A stretch of 64,000 nt of DNA from Deltaproteobacteria bacterium (GTDB lineage Bacteria; Myxococcota_A; UBA9160; UBA4427). Location of the stretch: the NCBI GenBank assembly GCA_029261835.1, contig JAJDAO010000073.1:1-64000 (forward strand), given 5' to 3'. Shown one piece after another: positions 1 to 10,207 of this stretch. Position numbers and translations under genes: made by a program. Position 1 is the stretch's first letter. Every line of letters starts with the position of its first letter. Under the pieces are notes generated by a model. The model had not been told where the DNA came from and made no database searches. It saw only the letters and a list, made by a program, of their open reading frames with translations.

Positions 1-49
1 CCGTCGCGATGCACGCGTCCTTTCGCCGATCTCTGCGTTGCGAAACCTT

Positions 50-67
50 GCTGTACTTCAGTACAGC
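50..67. repeat. Short perfect palindrome (8-bp arms, 2-nt loop)
   Basis: GCTGTACT and its reverse complement AGTACAGC are separated by only TC. A transcript would form a tight hairpin, and as DNA it could be a dimeric binding site. It lies 70 bases before the longer inverted repeat and may belong to the same repeat unit. Confidence 0.6.
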
Positions 68-136
68 GGCGGGTCCGCGCCTTGATCTCGACGAAAGCCC
101 GCGAGCCTCGCTCGGTCCGGAGTTCTTCCGCAACCT

Positions 137-205
137 GCTAGGAGCCTGACCCAAGACTGGATGGGCGGCTGGACGCGCTGCCCAGTCTTGGGTCAGGCTC
201 CTAGC
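137..205. repeat. Perfect 24-bp inverted repeat with 21-nt loop
   Basis: Bases 137-160 are the exact reverse complement of 182-205 (arm begins GCTAGGAGCCTGACCC). The loop is 161-181. Perfect arms of this length are unlikely by chance and fit an extragenic palindromic element, a miniature mobile element or a strong transcription-stopping hairpin. No T-run follows. It sits about 230 bases before the start chosen for the NtrC-type regulator. Confidence 0.85.
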
Positions 206-433
206 CCTGATCCGGTAGTCCGATCGGGGCTAGGGGCCATCGGACAGATTCTCCCGTCGCCAGAGACGGATCTTCGGCCCGGTCTCCAGGCTGCGGGCTC
301 GGCCGGGGAATCCACCGTCGAAACGAGAGAGTCTCTCTCAGCCGCGTCCGCCTCAGGCATTGTCGCCGACCAGCCGATGCGACGGGCAGGCCGGTCGCGA
401 AGCCTGACGCCGCGCGTTGGCTGGGGGATGCTG

Positions 434-1891
<1,458 letters not shown>

Positions 1892-2045
1892 GTGCGCAGC
1901 CGGTCTCTTCATGTGCCCGACGTCTTGGGCGGAGTGCGTCGACCAGCTTCGCGGTGGTGGAATTTCATCGTGGAATAGGGCAGGCTACAGCCCCGTTCCA
2001 TCACCGTTTTTCCGGCTCCGAGCGGGTCGGTTGTGAGGTTGCGAA

Positions 2046-4559
2046 ATGGCTCTGCCCACACGTTCTGGAAATGTCCTCGCCATGCTCCTGGGCCTGCTGC
2101 TGGGGCTGGGCTCGTTGGCCTGCCAGAGCGACGAGGAGAAGCTCGTCAGCTTCATGAGCCGCGGCGACGAGTACCGCGAGGCCGAGCAGTACAAAGAGGC
2201 GATCATCGAGTATCGCAATGTGCTGCAGATCGACCCGAACCATCTCGCGGCGCACCGGGCTCTGGCGGACGCCTACCTGCAGAACAAGGATTTCAGGGAG
2301 GGCTACTGGGAGCTCAGTGAGACGGTCCGTCTCAATCCGACCGACATGGAGGCGCGCCTCACCTACGCCGGTGTCTCACTGTTGGCCAAGCGCTTCGACG
2401 AGGTTCTCACGCAGGCGGAGGCCATGATCGAGCTCGATCCCAATCATGCCGCCGCGCATCTTCTGCGCGGGCAGGCACTGCTGGGTCTGGAGCGTGAGGA
2501 CGAGGTCGAGGCGTCGTTTCTGCGAGCAGTCGAGCTCAATCCCGACGAGGCCGGGTTCCGCGTAGCGCTGGCCTTCTACTACGAGACGGTGGATCGCTAC
2601 GATGACGCGGAAAAGCTGCTCCGCGAGGCGATCGAGCGCGGCCCCGATGCGGCGGGCCCCTGGACTGCACTGGCACGCCTCATGGCCGCCAACCCGTCAC
2701 GTGACGTAGAAACCGAAGCGGCATTCAGGAAGGCCATCGATCTCTCGGCGGACCAGCTGACGGAGGAGGTCGGCAAGCCATCGCTGTCGAGTGCCTACGG
2801 TGCGCTCGCCGGCTTCTTCTTCCGGCGGGAGCGCTTCGACGAGGGTGTGGCGACCGTCGAAGAAGCCATCACGAAGATGGAGTCGGAAAAGCGAAAGCTC
2901 GAGTTCATCAACATACTGGCCCGTGTCTACGGCACGCGGGGTGACGACGCCATGGCCGAGGCAATGCTCGAGCGCGCCACTCAGGTGTCCAAGAACGATC
3001 CCGCGCCCTATCTGGCTATCTCGGCCGCCCGCGGTCGGAAGGGAGACATCAAGGGTGCCCTGGAAGCGGCGGAGTCCGCTGTCGCGATCGATCCCACTCA
3101 CATCCCCTCCCGTCTGCGCAAGGCGGAGCTGCTTGTCGACATCGGCTACCGAGAGCAGAACGAGCAGCAGGCCGCCGACGGTCGGCAGATCGTCGAGCAG
3201 GTGTTGGAGGAGCGTCCCAACAGCCCCGAAGCGCTCTTTGTTCGCGCCAAGATCGAGCTGGCGGCCGGGGATCACCTAGCGGCGATCGAATCACTGCGCG
3301 TCGCCATTGACGGGCGGCCCGACTGGGGTCGGGCCCATTTCGTACTCGGTTCCGCTCTGACGCTGGCCGGCGAGAAGCAGCGTGCTCGTGCTGAGCTGGC
3401 GCGTGCCGTCGAGCTCGAGCCGGCGCTGCTCGATGCGCGGCGGCTGCTGACGAGAGTGCACGCCGAGTTGGGCGAGCACGAGTACTCGATCGACCAGGGC
3501 ACGATCTATCTGCGTTCGAAGCCCGATGACGACGAGCTGCGCATTCTGGTGGCGCAGGGCTTCGTGCGACTCGGAAAGATCGACGAGGCGGCCAAGATGT
3601 TGGCCGAGATACCCGAGGAGCGCCGCGGCATCGAGGCGCTCTTCGCGATCGGACGCATCCAGCTGGTGCAGGGAGACGTCGAGGGTGCCAGTGCGAGCCT
3701 CCTGAAGGCCAACGAGGAGCGGCCCAACAATGCCAAGGTGCTGTCGTCGTTGCTTTCGCTCGATCGCGCTGCCGGAAAGCTCAGCCACTCGATCAAGCGG
3801 ATCAACGATGCGGTCGAGGCCGAGCCGGAAGAGGGCGCGCTTCGGCGGCTCAAGGGAATGGTCGCAGTCTTGACCAACGACCTGCCGCTGGCCGAGGAGA
3901 GCTTCAAGAAGGCGATCGAACTCGAGCCCGACAGTCTTCAGGCCTACGCCCAGCTCGGCGGGCTATACCGCATGATGGGACGCATGGAGGAGACCGTCGC
4001 GATCTACGAGCAGGTCGTCGAGACGCGCCCGGAGTCCGCTCCTCCCCACCACTTCCTGGCCGTGCTCTATGAGATGTCTGGCAAGGTCGAGCAGGCCCGG
4101 GAGCAGTATGAGCTCGCGCTTCGTTATGACTCAACGCTGAGCGAATCCAAGAACAACCTCGCCTACCTACTGGCCGAATCCGGCCAGGATCTCGACCGTG
4201 CGCTCAAGCTCGCTCAGGAGGCGAAGGCCGCCATGCCCGACAGCCCCAACGCTGCCGATACACTGGGCTGGGTGCTGCTCAAGCGCGGTGTCGCCTCCGC
4301 GGCGATCGGCTACCTGCGAGAGGCCGTGCAGGTCAGCGATCCGAGCGACCCGGCCATCGGCGTCATCCGCACTCATCTGTCCGATGCCTATGCGGCGGCC
4401 GGCGACCTCGAGAAAGCGATCGAGACCCTCGAGACCGCACTGGCTGACTTCGACAAGAAGAAGAAGGCGGCGGGCGCAGCGCAGGATCCCCCGTGGGCCG
4501 CCGAGGCGAGAGCCAAAGTCGAGCAGCTCAAGGGGGAACTCGGCGGCACCACCGGCTGA
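2046..4559 (+). CDS. Large TPR-repeat lipoprotein
   Basis: 837-residue protein with an N-terminal hydrophobic segment and a lipobox-like SLAC at residues 23-26, so probably exported and lipidated at C26. A start at M13 is also possible. Nearly all of the rest is tetratricopeptide repeats, with many copies of the A-Y-x-x-A-G-x-x-E-x-A and D-P-N-x-x-x-A patterns. Architecture and length resemble the TPR lipoproteins associated with exopolysaccharide/PEP-CTERM loci (PrsT-like), but none of those partner genes is present here, so this is only a likeness. TPR solenoids scaffold protein complexes; the partner cannot be read from sequence. It is separated by 154 bases from the upstream regulator and 224 bases from the LysM gene, so it may have its own promoter. 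Confidence 0.85.
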   Translation: MALPTRSGNVLAMLLGLLLGLGSLACQSDEEKLVSFMSRGDEYREAEQYKEAIIEYRNVLQIDPNHLAAHRALADAYLQNKDFREGYWELSETVRLNPTDMEARLTYAGVSLLAKRFDEVLTQAEAMIELDPNHAAAHLLRGQALLGLEREDEVEASFLRAVELNPDEAGFRVALAFYYETVDRYDDAEKLLREAIERGPDAAGPWTALARLMAANPSRDVETEAAFRKAIDLSADQLTEEVGKPSLSSAYGALAGFFFRRERFDEGVATVEEAITKMESEKRKLEFINILARVYGTRGDDAMAEAMLERATQVSKNDPAPYLAISAARGRKGDIKGALEAAESAVAIDPTHIPSRLRKAELLVDIGYREQNEQQAADGRQIVEQVLEERPNSPEALFVRAKIELAAGDHLAAIESLRVAIDGRPDWGRAHFVLGSALTLAGEKQRARAELARAVELEPALLDARRLLTRVHAELGEHEYSIDQGTIYLRSKPDDDELRILVAQGFVRLGKIDEAAKMLAEIPEERRGIEALFAIGRIQLVQGDVEGASASLLKANEERPNNAKVLSSLLSLDRAAGKLSHSIKRINDAVEAEPEEGALRRLKGMVAVLTNDLPLAEESFKKAIELEPDSLQAYAQLGGLYRMMGRMEETVAIYEQVVETRPESAPPHHFLAVLYEMSGKVEQAREQYELALRYDSTLSESKNNLAYLLAESGQDLDRALKLAQEAKAAMPDSPNAADTLGWVLLKRGVASAAIGYLREAVQVSDPSDPAIGVIRTHLSDAYAAAGDLEKAIETLETALADFDKKKKAAGAAQDPPWAAEARAKVEQLKGELGGTTG

Positions 4560-4628
4560 ACCGTCACCCCGGCCACGCCGGTCCTCCACCCAAGAGCAGA
4601 CCTGATCCCCACAGGGGCACAGAGCCCA

Positions 4629-4671
4629 TCGGTCGTTCTCCGGCTTCAAGCTTGGCGGCGGAGAGGCCGAT
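4629..4671 (+). terminator. Imperfect hairpin after the TPR lipoprotein gene
   Basis: TCGG...CTCCG pairs with CGGAG...CCGA around an AAGCTT-containing loop, with an asymmetric internal loop, and is followed by TAGGTTTCCC. It is positioned 70 bases after the stop codon. The stem is imperfect and the T-tract short, so this is only a candidate terminator. Confidence 0.3.
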
Positions 4672-4783
4672 AGGTTTCCCGCATTCTTGCGCGTGACTCG
4701 CACGCTTTGTGCATCGCTTGCCGAGATGAGTCGCGGTAGGAGCGCCGTTCTGTGAGCGGCGCGAACGCTTGTGGAGGGTTGGA

Positions 4784-6313
4784 ATGAAGTCCTGGACGCT
4801 CCTTCTTGCTGCGATTTCGCTGCTGCTATCGCCGCCGCTCTGGGCGGACGAGAGCAGCCCGATCGTCGGCCTCGAGCCGGATCTGGAGATGTCGCCCACC
4901 GTCGATCTGGAAGAGCCGGTGGCGCAGCCGGCTGACCCGAGCGCCGTCGCGGAAGCGGGTGAGGTCGCGGGCGAGCCCTCGGGCGAGCCCGCCGATGCGC
5001 CCCTTGGCGAGGACGCGGGAGAACTCGCGGCCGAGTCCCAAGAGGAGGCGGTCGACCACGCCGATGCCGATGCCGACGCCCCGGCTGAAGTGGAAGCCGG
5101 AATGGGCTGGGACAGCTTCGACGACCCGAGCTTCGATCCGGTCGACGGCGCTGCCGTCGCCGCCTCGGCCAGCGGCCCCGCGGCAGCTCTTGGGCCGCTC
5201 GCGGTGGATGCCGAAGGACGCCGAGGTCGCATCCACACCGTAGTGGCTGGGGACACGCTCTGGGACATCGCTCAGACGTACCTCGGGACGCCCTGGGTCT
5301 GGCCATCTGTCTGGGAGGACAATGACGAGATCGACAACCCGCATGTAATCGCCCCCGGTGACCGCGTCTGGGTTACCGCAGGAGAGATGCGGCTTGTCAG
5401 TGAGCGAGAGGCCGATCAGATGATCGCGGCGGAGAGTGAGATGGAGGTGGCTTCGCTCGAGCCGCCGCCCGAGCTTCTCGCCGAGCCCGAACTCGCCCCG
5501 ATGGAGCCTGTCGCCAGCCTGGATGAAGAGGAGCTGATGGCCGACGAGGTGCCCGCCTCGATGGATCAGCTTCCGGTGGCGGTTCCGCCCGGCGCCGAGC
5601 GGTCGACCGATACCGGTCGCAGCATCAGGGTGGCAACGCGAGAGGCCATGGGCTTCATCAGCAGCAAGACGCTCGATGCGGCCACCAGCGTCGTGGGGAG
5701 CCCGAGTCCGCGCACCTGGCTGGCGGAAGGCGACATGGTCTATCTCGGCTCTGGCGAGGGGCAAGTCGAGGTCGGTGACCAGTTCACGGTCTTCCGCGAC
5801 GCCGAACGGGTGATCGACGTCGAGAATGGCAGCCTGCTCGGGTACCACGTCGATGTCCTGGGCTGGGTGGAGGTGCGAGAGGTTCGGGGAGAGACGGCGA
5901 TCGCCGAGGTGAAGGTGTCGCGGTCCGAAATCGAGCGCGGCGACAGAGTGATCTCGCGCGACCCGATCATGCTCGATGTGCCGGTCAAGGCGACACCGGA
6001 CGGCATCGACGGGCGCATCGTCTTCATGCCCAAGGATCGCAACAACATGGCCGACGGCGACTACGTCTATCTGAATCGAGGCAGTTTGCACGGCTTCCAA
6101 ACGGGCTCGGAGCTCGAGGTCTACCAGAGCGGTCGCTTGGCCAAAGAAACAGTCAACGGCGTTCCGGTGATGACACCCAGTCACGTCGAAGCGAAGCTGG
6201 TGCTGGTCGATGTCCGACCCGACAGCTCGGTGGCGTTCGTGACGCACGCCGCACGCGAGCTGGAGGTCGGCGATCTCGTTCGACCGGCGGGTCCAGAGTT
6301 GGCGAGTCGCTGA
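4784..6313 (+). CDS. Exported LysM-domain protein
   Basis: 509 residues from ATG 4784, which has a good GGAGGG site about five bases upstream; a TTG at 4769 is in frame but lies before that site. A signal peptide ends near residues LWA/DES. An acidic, Pro/Ala-rich linker follows, then one LysM motif (about residues 150-200: VAGDTLWDIAQTYLG ... PGDRVWV) that should bind peptidoglycan. The C-terminal 250 residues are probably beta-rich and unrecognised. LysM proteins often lie just before dprA in deltaproteobacteria, and that order is seen here. A likely role is in the cell envelope, but no catalytic motif is visible. Confidence 0.85.
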   Translation: MKSWTLLLAAISLLLSPPLWADESSPIVGLEPDLEMSPTVDLEEPVAQPADPSAVAEAGEVAGEPSGEPADAPLGEDAGELAAESQEEAVDHADADADAPAEVEAGMGWDSFDDPSFDPVDGAAVAASASGPAAALGPLAVDAEGRRGRIHTVVAGDTLWDIAQTYLGTPWVWPSVWEDNDEIDNPHVIAPGDRVWVTAGEMRLVSEREADQMIAAESEMEVASLEPPPELLAEPELAPMEPVASLDEEELMADEVPASMDQLPVAVPPGAERSTDTGRSIRVATREAMGFISSKTLDAATSVVGSPSPRTWLAEGDMVYLGSGEGQVEVGDQFTVFRDAERVIDVENGSLLGYHVDVLGWVEVREVRGETAIAEVKVSRSEIERGDRVISRDPIMLDVPVKATPDGIDGRIVFMPKDRNNMADGDYVYLNRGSLHGFQTGSELEVYQSGRLAKETVNGVPVMTPSHVEAKLVLVDVRPDSSVAFVTHAARELEVGDLVRPAGPELASR

Positions 6314-6347
6314 TCCGCGCGACGGGGGTCGCGAGACGAGGCGTTCG

Positions 6348-6377
6348 AGAGGGCCGGTCCTTATGGACCGGCCCTCT
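6348..6377 (+). terminator. 13-bp hairpin terminator after the LysM gene
   Basis: AGAGGGCCGGTCC pairs perfectly with GGACCGGCCCTCT across a TTAT loop, followed by TCGTTCC. It starts 34 bases after the LysM stop. The stem is strong; the U-tract is poor, as is common in GC-rich genomes. Likely an intrinsic or assisted terminator. Confidence 0.7.
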
Positions 6378-6385
6378 TCGTTCCC

Positions 6386-6437
6386 AGCGCGCATTTCTCG
6401 TCGGGTCGCAGAAGCGACCTGATGAGAAATGCGCGCT
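6386..6437. repeat. Near-perfect 24-bp hairpin before dprA
   Basis: AGCGCGCATTTCTC (6386-6399) pairs with GAGAAATGCGCGCT (6424-6437). The pairing continues inward through two G-U pairs, a TC/GA pair and GGTCGC/GCGACC to an AGAA tetraloop. In RNA the whole 52 bases fold into one almost perfect stem. It overlaps the first in-frame ATG of the dprA frame (6429), so it may influence where translation begins. Confidence 0.75.
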
Positions 6438-7661
6438 AGCCCTGGCTGCGCTATCCAGGCGGCATCCCCGGGTCCCGGGGAGCCCAGCTTGCTCGAGATC
6501 GATCCCCTGCTGGCAGGCGACGCCACCGATCGCCTGCTCGATCCAAGTGATACGAGACCCGGTCGACAACGAGCCCTGCGATCCTGGCTCGAGTTTCAGG
6601 CCCGTCTCTGTCTGAGCCCCGAGCAGGCGCTGGCCCTGCTGGACGTGGCCGGTGGCGATCCCGCGCGGGCAGTGATGGCGAGCCGGCCGGCCTCCGACTC
6701 GCGCGGCGGTGCGCGAACGAACTGGCCCGCGACACTGGCCCGGCTGGGTGTTCGTGCGCTGCCCATCACCTCGCCCGCGTATCCGCCGCTGCTGCGTGTC
6801 ATCGGCGACGCGGCACCCCTGCTGCTGGTGGCCGGCAACCCAGAGGTGCTGGCTCGACCCGGTGTGGCGATCGTCGGCGCCCGAGCGGCAACGGCCTACG
6901 GGCTCGGGGTGGCGCGGGAGCTCGCGGCGGGCCTGGCCCGAGCGGGGCTCACCGTGGTGTCGGGGATGGCCCGCGGCATTGATGCCGCCGCCCACCGGGG
7001 CGCGCTCGAAGCGGGCGGAGCGACCGTGGCCGTTCAGGCCTGTGGCCCGGATCGCACCTATCCGCCCGAGCACCGCAATCTGAGGCAGCAGATCTGCGCG
7101 GCTGGCGCCGTCGTGACGGAGCTGCCGCTGGGATATCCCCCTCGAGGCCCATTCTTTCCGCTGAGAAACCGGTTGATCAGCGGGCTCGTGCAACTCGTGA
7201 TCGTGGTCGAGGCCCGCGAGCGCAGTGGCTCGCTCATCACGGCTCGCCATGCCCTGGATCAGGGTCGAGAGGTGATGGCCCTGCCAGGACCCATATCGGC
7301 CCCCACCAGCTCCGGCCCCAATCGATTGCTGCGCGACGGCGCCCGGCCCGTTCTGGAGCTGGCGGACGTTCTGGACTGCCTCGGCTGGCAGCCGCCAGAG
7401 GACACCTCTCTCGAGGAGTCATCTCGTGGCCCCAGCGAGCCGCTCGCGCCCGACGCAGCGGAGATTCTCCAGCGGCTCCAGCGAGAGCCCGTAACGCGCG
7501 ATGAGCTGGCGCAGCGTCTGGGTCGCCCTCCCGAGCAGCTCGCGCTGCGACTCCTCGAGCTGGAACTCGGGGGCTGGCTGTCTGAAGACCGAGACGGCCG
7601 ACTGCGCCCGGTGCCGCGTTCCGCGCTCGGTGACGCGCGCATCGGGCGCAGACGGGAATGA
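6429..7661 (+). CDS. dprA: DNA-processing protein DprA/Smf
   Basis: Single-stranded-DNA-binding, RecA-loading protein of natural transformation. The Rossmann-like core is plain: GARAATAYG, SGMARGIDAAAH, FPLRNRLIS, GSLITARHALDQG and LPGP motifs, with a C-terminal winged-helix segment (DELAQRLG...LLELELGGWL). Up to 410 residues. The first ATG (6429) lies inside the 6386-6437 hairpin. TTG at 6489, preceded by GGGGAG with good spacing, gives a 390-residue protein and may be the true start. dprA is usually followed by topA and then trmFO; here topA is absent and trmFO comes directly. The protein is widespread, so its presence alone does not prove competence. Confidence 0.95.
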   Translation: MRASPGCAIQAASPGPGEPSLLEIDPLLAGDATDRLLDPSDTRPGRQRALRSWLEFQARLCLSPEQALALLDVAGGDPARAVMASRPASDSRGGARTNWPATLARLGVRALPITSPAYPPLLRVIGDAAPLLLVAGNPEVLARPGVAIVGARAATAYGLGVARELAAGLARAGLTVVSGMARGIDAAAHRGALEAGGATVAVQACGPDRTYPPEHRNLRQQICAAGAVVTELPLGYPPRGPFFPLRNRLISGLVQLVIVVEARERSGSLITARHALDQGREVMALPGPISAPTSSGPNRLLRDGARPVLELADVLDCLGWQPPEDTSLEESSRGPSEPLAPDAAEILQRLQREPVTRDELAQRLGRPPEQLALRLLELELGGWLSEDRDGRLRPVPRSALGDARIGRRRE

Positions 7662-7835
7662 GCTATGCTGCCCCTCTCGGCCAGGCCACCGCCGGGCGCA
7701 ACTCCCCCCGACAGCGCGCAGATCGGCAGCCCGGCCGTTGGCTGCCGCCCACCGATCGTGCGGAGTGGGCGGGTCAGAGCGTTCGGAGGCCGGGGACCCC
7801 TGCTGCAGTCGGCGGACCCCCGGGTCGAGGTAGGC

Positions 7836-9212
7836 ATGGCAGCCGCAGCACAGGCGGAGGAGAGCCCGCAGCTCGTCGTCGTCGGGGGCGGACTGGCGGG
7901 CAGCGAAGCGGCCTGGCAGGCCGCGCGGCGTGGCCTGCCCGTGACGCTCTACGAGATGAAACCCGAGCGGCTCTCGCCAGCACACAGATCAGAAGACCTG
8001 GCCGAACTCGTCTGCAGCAACTCGCTGCGCTCCAGCGCACTGAGCAACGCGGCGGGGCTTCTCAAGGAGGAGATGCGCCGGCTCGACTCACTCATCATCG
8101 AGGCGGCGGATGCGACCTCGGTGCCGGCAGGCAAGGCCCTGGCGGTCGATCGCGTCGCCTTCCAGAAGTACGTCAGCAAGGCCATCATGGGCCACCCGGG
8201 CATCGTGTTGCGCCGGGAGCTGGTGGCCCGTGTGCCCGCCAGTCCGCTGGCCGTCGTCGCCACCGGTCCGCTGACTGCCCCCGAGTTGGCGCGTTCCCTT
8301 CGACAACTTCTGGGTGATGAATACCTGTACTTCTACGACGCCATCGCCCCCACCCTCCACGCTGACTCCATCGATCCGAGCGTCGCCTTTCGCGCCTCGC
8401 GCTATCAGCAGGGAGAGGGCGACTACTTGAACGTGCCCCTCGACCGGGAGGACTACGAGCGTCTCGTCGATGCGCTGCTGGGAGCGGATACGGTTCCGCT
8501 CCACAAGTTCGAGACCGCCCTCTACTTCGAGGGCTGCCTGCCGCTCGAGGAAATGGCCCGGCGAGGTCGCGATACGCTGGCCTACGGTCCGCTGAAGCCG
8601 GTGGGACTCGTCGATCCCCGCACTGGGAAGCGCCCGCATGCTGTGGTTCAGCTGCGCCAGGAGGACAGAGCCGGTGAGCTCTTCAATCTGGTCGGCTGCC
8701 AGACCAAGCTGAAGATCGCCGAGCAGGAACGCATCTTTCGGGCGCTGCCAGGGCTCTCCAAGGCCGTCTTCGCCCGCTACGGCTCCGTCCACCGCAATAC
8801 CTACGTGAACGCGCCAAGCAGGCTGACGCCGACGCTCGAGCTGCGTGCGCGTCCAGGGCTCTACCTGGCCGGTCAGATCGCCGGGGTAGAGGGATACGTG
8901 GAGTCGGCGGCCCTGGGCTTCATCGCAGGCGTGAACGCCGCCCGCGCGGCTCACGGGCAAGTTCCGGCGCTGCCGCCCAGGGAGACCGCCCATGGCTCGC
9001 TGATTTCGCACCTGATGGAGGCGGACCCGAAGCACTTCCAGCCGATGAACGTGAACTACGGCCTGTTTCCGCCGCTGCCTCTTCCCGCACCGAGCCCCGG
9101 GAAGCCCCGCCGGCCGAAGCTGTCGAAGCGTGATAAGAACGAGAAGATGGCGGCTCGTGCCCTCGAGGCTCTCGCCTCCTATCGGGCCGAGATCGCCCCG
9201 GTGGACCGATGA
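7836..9212 (+). CDS. trmFO: tRNA (uracil-54-C5)-methyltransferase TrmFO
   Basis: Folate- and FAD-dependent enzyme that makes m5U54 in the tRNA T-loop, using methylenetetrahydrofolate. 458 residues from ATG 7836, with GAGG five bases upstream; an in-frame ATG at 7665 would add a Pro/Arg-rich 57-residue leader with no family match, so I reject it. Evidence: FAD-binding VVVGGGLAGSEAA near the N-terminus, the CSNSLRS cysteine motif, EGCLPLEEMARRG with the second catalytic cysteine, and the family C-terminal region. Its last four bases (ATGA) overlap xerC, so translation is probably coupled. The order trmFO-xerC-hslV-hslU matches the well-known codV-type operon. Confidence 0.96.
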   Translation: MAAAAQAEESPQLVVVGGGLAGSEAAWQAARRGLPVTLYEMKPERLSPAHRSEDLAELVCSNSLRSSALSNAAGLLKEEMRRLDSLIIEAADATSVPAGKALAVDRVAFQKYVSKAIMGHPGIVLRRELVARVPASPLAVVATGPLTAPELARSLRQLLGDEYLYFYDAIAPTLHADSIDPSVAFRASRYQQGEGDYLNVPLDREDYERLVDALLGADTVPLHKFETALYFEGCLPLEEMARRGRDTLAYGPLKPVGLVDPRTGKRPHAVVQLRQEDRAGELFNLVGCQTKLKIAEQERIFRALPGLSKAVFARYGSVHRNTYVNAPSRLTPTLELRARPGLYLAGQIAGVEGYVESAALGFIAGVNAARAAHGQVPALPPRETAHGSLISHLMEADPKHFQPMNVNYGLFPPLPLPAPSPGKPRRPKLSKRDKNEKMAARALEALASYRAEIAPVDR

Positions 9213-10207
9213 GTTGGCGTGCGGCCGTGCGGGCGTTTGATCGCTACCTCGATGCCGAGAGGGGGTTCTCGGCGCACACGCGGCGTGCCTATCTCGCCGA
9301 CGTGGAGCACCTGGCCAACTATGCCGGCGGGGAGGTCACGCCCGAAGAGGTGGATGCCGGGCTCGTTCGGGAGTGGCTCGCCGAGCTCCATCAGAGGCGA
9401 AGTCCCGCCACGCTGGGTCGCAGGTTGGCCGGTGCCCGCGCCTTCTTCCGTTTCTTGCAGCGTGAGGGGCGGGTGGCAGTCGATCCCACGGCGGGTCTGC
9501 CGGCGCCGAAGCTGCCGCAACGCCCTCCTCGCCCACTCTCGGTGGACGACTGCTTCGCGCTGGCCGACCAGGCCGCCGATCAGGCCGACCCGCCCGCGCA
9601 CGCTCAGCGCGACGGCCCGCGCCGACGACGCATGCGCCTGCGCGACCGCGCGCTGGTCGAGCTGCTCTACGGCACGGGTATCCGGGTCGGAGAGCTGGCA
9701 GCGCTGGATGTGAGGGACGTCGACCTGCATCGCGGTGATGTGCGCGTGCTCGGCAAGGGGGGCAAGGAGCGGGTGGTGCCGATGCCCGATCTCGCCCGCC
9801 GCGCCCTGGCCGAGTGGCTGGCCGAGCGCCGCCGCCCCGGTCTGCTGGCCGAGCCGCTCTTCATCGCCCTCCGGCCGCGCAAGGAGTCGGCGCCACGCCG
9901 GCTCGGGGCGCGTGACGTGCGGCGGATTCTCAAGCGGCGTGCGCTGGCGCGTGGGCTGGACGATTGCGTTCATCCCCACCGTCTGCGCCACAGTTACGCT
10001 ACTCACCTGCTCGACATGGGAGCCGATCTTCGCGAGATCCAAGAGCTGCTGGGGCACGCCAGCCTGTCGACCACTCAGAAGTACACAGCGGTTTCGGTGG
10101 AACATCTGCGCCAGGTGTACGACAGTGCCCATCCGCGAGCGGCCGACCCTCGGCAGCGAGTGGCCGAGAATAGACGGGGTTCCAGATCTCGCAGGAGAGC
10201 TGAATGA
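9209..10207 (+). CDS. xerC: Tyrosine recombinase XerC
   Basis: Resolves chromosome dimers at dif, normally together with XerD at the septum. 332 residues. N-terminal SAM-like core-binding domain (about 1-110), then the catalytic domain with Arg in GTGIRVGEL, Lys in [10 protein letters not shown], the HRLRHS box, LGHAS and the nucleophile Tyr in TQKYT. It is somewhat longer than typical XerC (about 300 residues) because of an Arg-rich C-terminal tail and a charged insert near residue 130. It overlaps trmFO and hslV by four bases each, so it is a housekeeping operon member rather than a phage integrase. Confidence 0.95.
   Translation: MSWRAAVRAFDRYLDAERGFSAHTRRAYLADVEHLANYAGGEVTPEEVDAGLVREWLAELHQRRSPATLGRRLAGARAFFRFLQREGRVAVDPTAGLPAPKLPQRPPRPLSVDDCFALADQAADQADPPAHAQRDGPRRRRMRLRDRALVELLYGTGIRVGELAALDVRDVDLHRGDVRVLGKGGKERVVPMPDLARRALAEWLAERRRPGLLAEPLFIALRPRKESAPRRLGARDVRRILKRRALARGLDDCVHPHRLRHSYATHLLDMGADLREIQELLGHASLSTTQKYTAVSVEHLRQVYDSAHPRAADPRQRVAENRRGSRSRRRAE

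Larger units (their letters stand above)
1..433. other. Non-coding repeat-bearing region
   Basis: No convincing gene. The first 205 bases carry two palindromic elements (entered separately) and resemble a mobile or extragenic palindromic repeat unit rather than coding DNA. An open frame runs through the region into the downstream regulator, but translation before 428 gives low-complexity Arg/Ser/Pro sequence with no domain, so I treat it as untranslated leader. No further copy of either palindrome was noticed in the window. Confidence 0.6.

Noticed and set aside
161-433. N-terminal extension of the NtrC-type regulator
   Set aside because: The frame begins in the loop of the 24-bp inverted repeat, the composition is low-complexity, and ATG 434 has a better ribosome-binding site directly before the receiver domain.
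9209-10207. Tyrosine recombinase as a mark of an integrated element
   Set aside because: It overlaps trmFO and hslV by four bases each and matches XerC, so it is a housekeeping gene. No att-like repeats or phage genes flank it, and neither tRNA gene shows a duplicated 3' end.
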